Below, piece after piece: positions 1-5,614 of a DNA stretch of 8,199 nucleotides; position 1 is the first letter of the stretch; every line of letters begins with the position of its first letter. Source of the DNA: Anaerolineaceae bacterium (GTDB lineage Bacteria; Chloroflexota; Anaerolineae; Anaerolineales; Villigracilaceae); assembly GCA_009885445.1 (NCBI GenBank), contig VFKQ01000098.1:1-8199 (forward strand), read 5' to 3'. The notes under the pieces were generated by a model, which saw only the letters and a list, made by a program, of their open reading frames with translations, searched no databases and was not told the DNA's origin. A program made the translations under genes and the position numbers.

Positions 1-1251
1 GACCCGTTCGAGCAAGTGCGCTCGCGTTTGCAGGCGTTGAAAAATGTGGGCCACCCCACCGATCAAATTGAATTGCTGATTCTGGGCGGCACGTGGAGTT
101 CTTATAAGCGCGATTATCAAGAATGGTTTGTGGCGCAATGTTTTGAGGCCCTCAATACTTTTAACCACAAAGGACACGAAGAGCACGAAGGAAATCCAAG
201 TAGGGACGGGCAGCTGCCCGTCCCTACATTGGAATCCATCCACACCATCAACGAAACCACAGCGCATCGCAATGTGGGCCTGGTCATCGAGACGCGGCCC
301 GATGAAATCACTGTTGACGAGATTCGCTGGTTGCGCCATCTCGGGGTGACGAAGGTCCAACTCGGCGCGCAGAGTCTCGACGATCATATTTTGGACATCA
401 ACAAGCGCGGACACGATGTGGCGACGACGCATCGCGCCGTGTCGCTGTTGCGCGCGGCGGGATTCAAAATTGTTTTGCACTGGATGCCCAACCTGCTCGG
501 CGCGACTCCGGACTCTGACCGAGTCGACTTCGCCAAACTGTGGAGCGGACTCAACCCCGATGAAATTAAAATCTACCCGAATCAGTTACTCGCCAATGCT
601 GAACTCTACGAGTATTGGCAACGCGGCGAGTTTCACCCTTACACGACGCAAGAATTAATTGACCTGATCGCCGACATCAAGCCGAGCATCCCGCGCTATT
701 GCCGCGTGAACAGAGTCATCCGCGACATCCCGTCCACGAATGTGGTCGAGGGCAACAAGCGCACCTCGTTGCGGCAGGATGTTCACATTGAAATGAAGCG
801 ACGCGGCACACACTGTGAATGTGTGCGCTGTCGCGAAGTAAAAGCCAAAGCCATTGACCCAGAAACTTTGCGACTCGACGACATGACCTACGCCGCCGAA
901 TCCGCCGAGGAGCATTTCATTTCCTTCGTCACGCCAGATGACAAGCTGGCCGGCTTCGTGCGTCTCTCGCTGCCCAACGCAGACGCGCCCGCAACCGGAC
1001 TCGCCGACCTCGACGGCGCGGCGCTGATTCGCGAAGTCCACGTGTATGGGCAGGCGCTGGCTGTCGGCGCGGACCGCACAGGCTCTGCGCAACACATCGG
1101 CCTCGGCACACGTCTGCTCGCCAAAGCGGATGAAGTTGCGCGCGCGCGCGGATTCAAGCGCATGGCCGTCATCTCTGCGGTGGGCACGCGCGGCTATTAC
1201 ATTGATCGCGGTTTTGAGCGCGGCGAATATTATTTGGTGAAATCTCTCTGA
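1..1251 (+). CDS. elp3: Elp3-type tRNA uridine(34) acetyltransferase, 5' partial
   Basis: The reading frame is open to the first base. The GTG at 16 is internal, because codons 1-5 read DPFEQ, a family-typical Elp3 stretch. Elp3 combines a radical SAM core with an acetyl-CoA-binding GNAT domain and starts cm5-type modification of wobble uridine in tRNA. Numbering residues from base 1, I see GGTW near 25-28, ETRPD at 97-101, LGAQSLDD in the core, a cysteine cluster HCECVRC at 271-277 (probable metal site) and a GNAT motif QHIGLG at 364-369. The protein ends YYLVKSL, as is usual for Elp3. The iron-sulfur cysteine motif lies upstream of the window. Codons 55-76 (bases 163-228) are foreign: an in-frame composite repeat sits between ALNTF and TLESIH, where relatives have a short loop. 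Family assignment is very secure; activity with the insert is inferred. Confidence 0.95.
   Translation, partial: DPFEQVRSRLQALKNVGHPTDQIELLILGGTWSSYKRDYQEWFVAQCFEALNTFNHKGHEEHEGNPSRDGQLPVPTLESIHTINETTAHRNVGLVIETRPDEITVDEIRWLRHLGVTKVQLGAQSLDDHILDINKRGHDVATTHRAVSLLRAAGFKIVLHWMPNLLGATPDSDRVDFAKLWSGLNPDEIKIYPNQLLANAELYEYWQRGEFHPYTTQELIDLIADIKPSIPRYCRVNRVIRDIPSTNVVEGNKRTSLRQDVHIEMKRRGTHCECVRCREVKAKAIDPETLRLDDMTYAAESAEEHFISFVTPDDKLAGFVRLSLPNADAPATGLADLDGAALIREVHVYGQALAVGADRTGSAQHIGLGTRLLAKADEVARARGFKRMAVISAVGTRGYYIDRGFERGEYYLVKSL
163..228 (+). repeat. Composite repeat inserted in frame inside elp3
   Basis: Bases 163-191 are a period-9 triple repeat of the form CACRAAGRR, encoding HKG-HEE-HEG. Bases 200-227 are a perfect 28-bp palindrome with 14-bp arms starting GTAGGGACGGGCAG. 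Together they add 22 codons with no stop or frameshift. Related period-9 copies lie at 5512-5544 and 6406-6436. Confidence 0.85.
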
Positions 1252-1252
1252 C

Positions 1253-1273
1253 CTTCGACTTTTGACCTTTGAC
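1253..1273 (+). repeat. 7-bp micro-tandem repeat, three units
   Basis: Three adjacent units read CTTCGAC, TTTTGAC and CTTTGAC directly after the elp3 stop codon. The gap up to 1308 holds no other clear signal, and only a weak purine stretch precedes the next ATG. Confidence 0.7.
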
Positions 1274-1308
1274 ATTCTCCATTCAGCCTTCGTCTTTTAA
1301 CAAGAATC

Positions 1309-1821
1309 ATGAACATCTACCTCGAACTCTTCCTGACCTTCATAAAAGTCAACCTGCTCAGCACTTCCGGCCCGGCCTCAGTGGGACTGATCTACACCGA
1401 AACAGTGGGCAAATTTATCAGCGAAGCGCAATACGTGCAGGCGGTGGGATTCTCGTCCGTGTTGCCTGGCTCCGATGCGTTGCAACTGGCCATGTACATT
1501 GGCTATAACACCGCCGGCATCCCGGGCGGACTAGTCGCGCTGGTTGCCTCCATTCTGCCGCCCACGTTAATCATCCTCGGCGTCGTGTCTGTTTTGCACC
1601 GTGTGCGCCGCGAGACCTGGGTGGCAAGTTTTGTGGAGGGACTGACGCCCGCCATCTCGATGGTGATTCTATTTTCAGCGTGGAAAATATTTGACAAAGG
1701 CGCGGAAGGCTGGCAAGGCTGGGTCATCGGCGCGGTCAGTCTTGTGGCGCTGTTGCTTCAGGTCAACGCGCGCATCGTGATCATTGCCGCCGCGATGATT
1801 GGGGTTTTATTATTCTCATGA
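1309..1821 (+). CDS. Single-domain chromate transporter (CHR family), first paralogue
   Basis: This 170-residue membrane protein is one CHR domain. Full ChrA proteins carry two such domains and expel chromate driven by ion gradients; single-domain forms usually work as pairs. Hydrophobic segments alternate with short loops throughout. Family signatures visible are FIKVNLLSTSGPAS at about 11-24, LPGSDALQLAM at 52-62, GIPGG near 70-74 and ILPPT near 82-86. The usual FGG motif before the GP of ChrA is replaced by STSGPAS, so this is a divergent subgroup and substrate is uncertain (sulfate or another oxyanion is possible). Its N-terminal 77 residues are about 62% identical to the next CHR gene by hand count. 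The ATG start is supported by matching N-termini but has only a weak ribosome binding site. Confidence 0.85.
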   Translation: MNIYLELFLTFIKVNLLSTSGPASVGLIYTETVGKFISEAQYVQAVGFSSVLPGSDALQLAMYIGYNTAGIPGGLVALVASILPPTLIILGVVSVLHRVRRETWVASFVEGLTPAISMVILFSAWKIFDKGAEGWQGWVIGAVSLVALLLQVNARIVIIAAAMIGVLLFS

Positions 1822-1830
1822 ACATTAATG

Positions 1831-1980
1831 GGGCGATTGAAATCGCCACAACAACTACGAAGTCCACCTCCGTGGACTATTTCGCCCGAGCCGACGAAGG
1901 CGATGCGCTGAGCTTGTCGAAGCGTCGGCTTTGTAAATGTAGTGGCGGTTTGTGCGAAGCCCCCCTTTGGGGTAACCGCC
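1831..1980 (+). repeat. Cluster of four hairpin repeats between the CHR genes
   Basis: The spacer between the two CHR genes is nearly filled by inverted repeats: GGCGATT/AATCGCC near 1832-1846, AGTCCAC/GTGGACT at 1861-1878, AGCCGACG/CGTCGGCT at 1889-1930 and GGCGGTT/AACCGCC at 1944-1980. The last encloses an inner CCCC/GGGG hairpin at 1962-1972. None is followed by a T-run, so these do not look like intrinsic terminators. No coding sequence is apparent. Confidence 0.75.
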
Positions 1981-1990
1981 GAGAGCATTC

Positions 1991-2530
1991 ATGAACAAGC
2001 GCGCCCGATTTGCCACCTGGTGGAAATTATTGTGGATGTTCCTCAAGGTGAATCTACTTTCACCTTCGGGGCCTGCCTCCATCGGATTGTTATATAAAGA
2101 AGCGGTCGGCACCGTGATGGACGAGGAACGTTTTGTTGAAGCGGTGGGATTTTCAAATGTTCTGCCCGGCAGTGAGGCGCTCAAACTGGCCATGTTCGTG
2201 GGCTACGCGGCAGGCGGCATCCCAGGCGTGTTCACCGCCCTGCTCGGCGCCATCCTGCCGCCCACGGTCATGATGCTCATCGTCGCATTCGTCCTTGAAC
2301 GAGTTCAACACGAGAACTGGCTGAACGGATTCGTGGCGGGCATGAGTCCCGCCGTGGCGGCGTTGATGGTCACCGTAGCCTGGGAACTCTCGCGCGCCAC
2401 ACGCGCAAAAAAAATCACGCGCCGTTTTATGATCATCGCCGTGCTCAGTTTCATTGCGCTGTATTTCAACGTCCCCTCCCCGCTGGTGCTTTTGGGCGCG
2501 GGAGTTTTGGGCGTCATCCTGTATCGGTAG
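1991..2530 (+). CDS. Single-domain chromate transporter (CHR family), second paralogue
   Basis: A 179-residue membrane protein of the same CHR half-type as its upstream neighbour, with FLKVNLLSPSGPAS at 17-30, LPGSEALKLAM at 58-68, GIPG at 76-79 and ILPPT at 88-92. It has a longer, basic N-terminus (MNKRARF). The C-terminal half is less conserved than the N-terminal half but keeps a matching hydrophobic pattern. The strong similarity suggests tandem duplication, and the two products may form a hetero-pair. Its TAG stop lies six bases before the universal stress protein start, so the two are probably co-translated. Substrate assignment is by family only; the FGG motif of canonical ChrA is absent here too. 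The ATG at 1991 has only a weak GAGAG purine run upstream, so a start at the internal ATG (residue 16) remains possible. Confidence 0.85.
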   Translation: MNKRARFATWWKLLWMFLKVNLLSPSGPASIGLLYKEAVGTVMDEERFVEAVGFSNVLPGSEALKLAMFVGYAAGGIPGVFTALLGAILPPTVMMLIVAFVLERVQHENWLNGFVAGMSPAVAALMVTVAWELSRATRAKKITRRFMIIAVLSFIALYFNVPSPLVLLGAGVLGVILYR

Positions 2531-2536
2531 GTCAGC

Positions 2537-3391
2537 ATGACAGCAGAGATTCTAATTTTTACCAATGGACAAGAAAGCACCTGGCCCGCGATTGAGACGG
2601 GCGTCTGGCTGGCCGCTTCAATGCGCCGCTCGGTGCGGCTCGTCGGACTAGACGAGGATCCCTCCCCCGCGCAGATAGACGAGGGCGTGCATCCACTCGA
2701 AAAGATATTCACCGAGGCCATCGAGGCCTTCATCAACGCCGGCGTGGAATATCATCTCGAAGTCGAAGTGGGCCACGCCGAGGAGGTCATTCCGCGCCGC
2801 GCCAAAGGGACTGAGTCGCTGGTGGTGCTCGGCCCGCTTGGGCGTCCGCCATTGACGCGCTTGCTTTCGGGGCGCTCGTTTCGTCACCTGCTGGAGCAAG
2901 TCAGCGCACCGATGTTGTACGTGCCACAGTCACGCCTGCCGATTAAAAAAGTATTGGTCTGCCTCGGTGGGCTGGGCTATGAAGTGACCGCAGAAAATGT
3001 GGCCGTGCAAATCGCGGCCAGCGCGCAAGCCGAGCTGACTCTGTTTACCGTCGTCCCGCCGATTGATTTGGATTATCCCTCTGCGCGCGAGATACAAGAA
3101 AACTGGCATCGCCTGGCCGAGACCGACACGCCCGCCGGACGCAGTCTGCGCCGCGGTGTAGAGATTGCCAGCGCCATGGGTTTGCAAGCGGTGGTGAAAG
3201 TGCGCAACGGCAAGGTGCTCGAGGAGATTACCTCCGAGATTCATGAGCGCGGCTACGACCTAATTTGCATGGGTTCGCCGTTGAGCGGCTCATCGCTCAG
3301 ACAGTTGTACACACCCAATATCACCGCCGAGATCGCCGAAGCAGATCATGTGCCAGTGCTGACGGCGCGTTTCGTGCGCGCAGAATCGTAA
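2537..3391 (+). CDS. Tandem-domain universal stress protein (UspA family)
   Basis: This 284-residue soluble protein has two Usp domains, roughly 1-133 and 137-280. Usp proteins are cytoplasmic stress factors; many bind ATP through a G-2x-G-9x-G(S/T) motif. Domain 1 shows that spacing at G99, G102 and G112, followed by Arg instead of Ser/Thr. Domain 2 starts with KKVLVCLGG and ends DLICMGSPLSGSSLRQLY then PVLTARF, but its last glycine/serine element is replaced by TPNI, so nucleotide binding there is doubtful. The ATG follows the upstream stop by six bases, and AGGT overlapping that stop could serve as the ribosome binding site, suggesting coupling to the CHR pair. A role tied to the transporters is inferred from position only. 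Confidence 0.88.
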   Translation: MTAEILIFTNGQESTWPAIETGVWLAASMRRSVRLVGLDEDPSPAQIDEGVHPLEKIFTEAIEAFINAGVEYHLEVEVGHAEEVIPRRAKGTESLVVLGPLGRPPLTRLLSGRSFRHLLEQVSAPMLYVPQSRLPIKKVLVCLGGLGYEVTAENVAVQIAASAQAELTLFTVVPPIDLDYPSAREIQENWHRLAETDTPAGRSLRRGVEIASAMGLQAVVKVRNGKVLEEITSEIHERGYDLICMGSPLSGSSLRQLYTPNITAEIAEADHVPVLTARFVRAES

Positions 3392-3578
3392 GGCTACATT
3401 TATGTTTAGGGCTTACGCCATCGGTCACAAGTTAAGGGTTTCCCGAGGTTGTCAAGATAGGAATAAGTTGCAAGGGCGAAGGATGTGCGGCTTTGCGTTT
3501 GAGGATACCGAGCAATTTGGTGTTGGCGGACAGGGTAAGTGACGACATCCTCAGCTTGGCCGCGCAAGCGAGGCCGCC
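3392..3578. other. Gap without a supported gene
   Basis: This 187-base gap shows no credible reading frame on either strand. The only structure I see is a short GGCC/GGCC inverted repeat at 3557-3574, just before the acylphosphatase start. I see no clear terminator after the universal stress protein gene. Confidence 0.5.
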
Positions 3579-3866
3579 GTGGCTGACGTTGTCCGCGCGC
3601 ATGTGTGGGTGCAGGGACGTGTGCAGGCCGTCGGCTTTCGCGTGTTCGTCGAGTCTGCGGCGCGCAAATTAACCCTGACGGGTTGGGTGCGCAATGTTGG
3701 CTATGATGTTGTGGAAGCGATTGCGGAAGGGGAGCGCGCAAACGTGGAGGCGCTCATCGAGCAGATGAAGCATGGTCCGCGCGGCGCACGGGTGGACGAG
3801 GCGCGCGTGGAATGCGAAGAGGTGACGGGGGAGTTTGAGGAGTTTGGGGTGAAGAGGAGTGCGTGA
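3579..3866 (+). CDS. acyP: Acylphosphatase
   Basis: A 95-residue protein, normal length for acylphosphatase, which hydrolyses carboxyl-phosphate bonds such as those in acetyl-phosphate or 1,3-bisphosphoglycerate. The signature GRVQAVGFR at 13-21 supplies the phosphate-binding loop and catalytic Arg21, and GWVRN at 35-39 supplies catalytic Asn39. Two small departures are Ala for the usual second Gly (VQGVGF) and GYD in place of the usual DG turn after Asn39. The start is GTG at 3579 with GAGG at 3570-3573 as ribosome binding site; an in-frame TGA at 3540 limits any extension. The gene converges on hicB, with four bases between the two stop codons. Confidence 0.92.
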   Translation: MADVVRAHVWVQGRVQAVGFRVFVESAARKLTLTGWVRNVGYDVVEAIAEGERANVEALIEQMKHGPRGARVDEARVECEEVTGEFEEFGVKRSA

Positions 3867-3870
3867 GCGA

Positions 3871-4200
3871 TTACTGATTTTCAAGCGCGGTTTCTAGAAC
3901 TTCTGTCACCCAACCGTTCAGACTCTTGTCTTTCAGTTTTGCCTGAATAAAGGCTTTACGATGTAACTCGGCAGGCAGGCGCAGGACGAACTTACCCGAA
4001 AACGGTTTCTCAGGCGATTCATTGCGTTGCGCGCAAAAAGCAAGATAATCATCAACTGATTCTCGAAATGCCTTTTGAATTTCGTCCACGCTTGCGCCTT
4101 CAAAAGTAATCACATCACGAACGTTAATGACCTCGCCGAATAAGATTCCAGCATCGTCGTCAATTTCAACTTTACCGATATAACCTTTATATTCCATCAT
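3871..4200 (-). CDS. hicB: HicB-family antitoxin
   Basis: A 109-residue antitoxin that should bind and neutralise HicA and repress the operon through its C-terminal DNA-binding part. Residues 1-55 form the partial RNase-H-like HicB fold with the family stretch TFEGASVDEIQKAF at 32-45 and SVDDYL at 48-53. KPFSGKF at 65-71 links to a ribbon-helix-helix segment, about 68-107, with FVLRLP and SLNGWV. The ATG at 4200 overlaps the hicA stop as ATGA, and AGGAG lies seven bases upstream inside hicA, so translation is coupled. A second ATG immediately follows, so the true start could be one codon later. Confidence 0.92.
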   Translation of the reverse strand: MMEYKGYIGKVEIDDDAGILFGEVINVRDVITFEGASVDEIQKAFRESVDDYLAFCAQRNESPEKPFSGKFVLRLPAELHRKAFIQAKLKDKSLNGWVTEVLETALENQ

Positions 4201-4451
4201 GGCTTGACTCCTGTTGCTTCAAGAAACCTGCGCACAGACTTGACTGCTCCCTTGCTTGTTTCTTTACGCGGATGCGGACGGTGAAACACAGCCCGCACAT
4301 CTTTTAGCGCAACCCGCACCCGTGATCCATTACCTTCAGTGATTTCAGCGCCCAAAGCGACCAATAACGCTTCAACATCCCGCCAGGCGATATTGGCTCG
4401 CTCAGGCTTCTCGAAAATGGCTTCGAGAGTTTTGCGGTGTTTGCTGTCCAC
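4197..4451 (-). CDS. hicA: HicA-family mRNA interferase toxin
   Basis: An 84-residue toxin of the double-stranded-RNA-binding-fold HicA family, which cleaves mRNA and is held inactive by HicB. It begins MDSKHRKTLEAIF, carries GSRVRV at 42-47 and FHRPHP at 56-61, and ends VRRFLEATGVKP, matching the chromosomal HicA subgroup with GSR instead of the GSH seen in classical HicA; His57 or His60 would then be the catalytic candidate. The start is GTG at 4451. No Shine-Dalgarno sequence precedes it, and the promoter below places the transcript start at about that GTG, so the message may be leaderless. An upstream ATG at 4458-4460 is in another frame. Confidence 0.88.
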   Translation of the reverse strand: MDSKHRKTLEAIFEKPERANIAWRDVEALLVALGAEITEGNGSRVRVALKDVRAVFHRPHPRKETSKGAVKSVRRFLEATGVKP

Positions 4452-4457
4452 GAAGAC

Positions 4458-4486
4458 ATAATATCAGAAAGTGATACTGTTGCCAA
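4458..4486 (-). promoter_or_regulatory. Putative hicAB promoter with overlapping operator
   Basis: Read on the minus strand, TTGGCA (4486-4481) and TATTAT (4463-4458) are separated by exactly 17 bases, close to a sigma70 consensus. Transcription from the usual distance would begin at about the hicA GTG. An inverted repeat TATCA-N5-TGATA at 4462-4476 covers the spacer and the edge of the -10 box, a plausible HicB-HicA operator. Predicted from sequence only. Confidence 0.6.
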
Positions 4487-4519
4487 GAGGCTTTTTTTCA
4501 CCTTTTTTCCCAATAGTTT

Positions 4520-4636
4520 GCCGCGCGGCCCCTCACCCTGCCCTCTCCCAGCGGGAGCCCACAGGGTGCTTCGCAAAGAGGCAAGTCGTCCCGACAAAAA
4601 ATCGTCATAATCGGGGTGAGGGCGAATCCGCGCGGC
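4520..4636. repeat. REP/MITE-like element with inverted ends
   Basis: The outer arms are GCCGCGCGG at 4520-4528 and CCGCGCGGC at 4628-4636. Just inside, CCCTCACCC at 4530-4538 pairs with GGGTGAGGG at 4614-4622. The left part, with CCCTGCCCTCTCCCAGCGGGAG, resembles a dispersed repeat common in many environmental genomes. The central part (about 4560-4610) is unrelated to the arms and has no gene. The element lies between hicA and the NTF2-like gene. Confidence 0.75.
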
Positions 4637-4654
4637 ACGCGGTTGGACTTGCGA

Positions 4655-5023
4655 TTACCCCTTGCTATACGACAACCTTTCGCTGATGAGTCCTTCCTTT
4701 ACTTGAAAGAGATCCACTCCGCGGACGTGCCCATCACCCCAACTATATTTCCAGCGCATGACACAGCGATTGCCCATGCCGAAGGCCTCTTCGATTTCCA
4801 TCCTGGCCTGCGGCGAATCGACGAACAAGTCCCGCAAATATTGGGCGATGGACTCTTTGCCCGTGTACACGGAACCAGCAGGGGCGGGAGACGTGGACTC
4901 GAACACGCAGTCCGCGCTGAGCAATTTTTTCATCCCGTTCACGTCGTGACGGTTAAAGGCCTCGTTGAACTCCAGCACAATGCGGATGGCCGATTCTAAT
5001 TTTGACATCTGGATGGGACTCAT
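4655..5023 (-). CDS. NTF2/SnoaL-like fold protein
   Basis: A 122-residue protein with the cone-shaped alpha+beta fold pattern of the SnoaL/ketosteroid-isomerase group: an opening helix LEFNEAFNRHDVNGMKKLL (about 17-35), then DCVFEST, TGKESIAQYLRDLF, and the strand series RCVMRWKYSW, GVDLFQVKEGLISE. Members range from small-molecule isomerases or hydrolases to binding proteins, so no substrate can be assigned. The ATG at 5023 is favoured because GAGGTG lies eight bases upstream; Met6 is an alternative. The 3' end runs to within 20 bases of the inverted-repeat element. It is on the same strand as hicAB and radC, but the gaps are repeat-filled and an operon is unproven. Confidence 0.75.
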   Translation of the reverse strand: MSPIQMSKLESAIRIVLEFNEAFNRHDVNGMKKLLSADCVFESTSPAPAGSVYTGKESIAQYLRDLFVDSPQARMEIEEAFGMGNRCVMRWKYSWGDGHVRGVDLFQVKEGLISERLSYSKG

Positions 5024-5068
5024 AATGAATTCACCTCATTCAATTGAAACGAATTACCTCGCTTACGT

Positions 5069-5171
5069 TCACACAAACCCCAACCCTCGTTCCTTCAACG
5101 AAACCCACTTGCCCTGACCAATGACCATGTGGTCGAGCACGTCCACATCATCAGGGCTGGGGGCTGGTTCT
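5069..5171 (-). pseudogene. radC': radC 3'-end remnant with a 15-codon internal deletion
   Basis: This stretch matches the 3' end of the intact radC at 5615-5758. It encodes the last RadC residues, from PSPDD through DVLDHMVIG and KWVSLKERGLGFV to a TGA at 5069-5071, but lacks 45 bases equivalent to residues 195-209. Over 99 aligned bases I count 7 mismatches (about 93% identity), of which 5 are synonymous. There is no start codon or upstream RadC sequence: the fragment directly abuts the stop of the XRE gene. It cannot encode a functional RadC because the JAMM histidines are absent. Confidence 0.9.
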
Positions 5172-5462
5172 TTAGGTTCCTTGCGAATGGGCTAACCTGA
5201 TTTGAAGATTCGCGCCCACTGCGTCTGCGTAACGCCGCAAAGTGGACAAACGAACATCGTCCGCGTGATTTTCAATGCGTGAAATCGCAGATTTCTTCGT
5301 CCGTAATTTTCGAGCCATTTCTTCCTGCGTTAAGCCCGCCGATTCTCTTGCCTGACGTAAAATGACGCCAATCTTGAAATCGGCGTAACCCGCCTCGTAG
5401 TTTTGTGCAAATTCCGTGTCACGCTTAACGCGTTTTTGAACATACCGTTTTACATCGCTCAT
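5172..5462 (-). CDS. XRE-family HTH regulator, HigA-like orphan antitoxin
   Basis: A 96-residue protein with a Cro/C1-type helix-turn-helix at about 34-90: ILRQARESAGLTQEEMARKL, then TKKSAISRIE as recognition region, and a closing strand ANLQIRL. The leading segment YVQKRVKRDTEFAQNYEAGY is typical of HigA/RelB-linked antitoxins, which bind a HigB/RelE mRNA interferase and repress their own promoter. No toxin gene is next to it: upstream lies a repeat-rich 150-base gap and downstream the radC remnant. The ATG at 5462 is chosen because AAGGAG lies nine bases upstream; a TTG at 5489 would extend the frame but lacks a good site. The last six residues, AHSQGT, reach almost into the radC remnant, so the C-terminus may have been altered at the junction. 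Confidence 0.85.
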   Translation of the reverse strand: MSDVKRYVQKRVKRDTEFAQNYEAGYADFKIGVILRQARESAGLTQEEMARKLRTKKSAISRIENHADDVRLSTLRRYADAVGANLQIRLAHSQGT

Positions 5463-5511
5463 GATCTTTTTCTCCTTGCCAATTCTCAAAACGGGTATCT
5501 AAATTCTTTGG

Positions 5512-5544
5512 CATTCCTTCGCGTTCTTGGCGGTCTTCGCGGTG
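5512..5544 (-). repeat. Period-9 CACGAAGRR-type repeat, second copy
   Basis: On the minus strand this reads as three 9-bp units, CGCGAAGAC, CGCCAAGAA and CGCGAAGGA, the same family as 163-191 and 6406-6436. It lies in the leader region upstream of the XRE gene. Confidence 0.7.
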
Positions 5545-5568
5545 AATCTAATTTCGCAAGGGCAACCC

Positions 5569-5608
5569 AACTATCGAACTATTCAACTATTGAACTATCC
5601 AACCATTC
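5569..5608 (+). repeat. 8-bp tandem repeat, five units
   Basis: Units AACTATCG, AACTATTC, AACTATTG, AACTATCC and AACCATTC follow one another without gaps, ending six bases before the radC stop. No gene is visible in the 5463-5614 gap that contains this repeat. Confidence 0.85.
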
Positions 5609-5614
5609 CAACTT

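Noticed and set aside
16..1251. Starting elp3 at the GTG at base 16
   Set aside because: The five codons before it continue the conserved Elp3 sequence, and the radical SAM cysteines must lie upstream, so the gene is truncated by the window edge.
655..1275. Long minus-strand frame of 206 codons opposite elp3
   Set aside because: It lies wholly opposite a clearly conserved Elp3 C-terminus and shows no recognisable domain; it is a shadow of GC-rich coding sequence.
1944..1980. Possible intrinsic terminator between the CHR genes
   Set aside because: The hairpin is strong but no T-run follows, and it is followed directly by the next start codon.
5512..5608. Possible CRISPR-like array near radC
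   Set aside because: The units are 8-9 bp with no spacers; they are micro-tandem repeats, and no cas gene is present.
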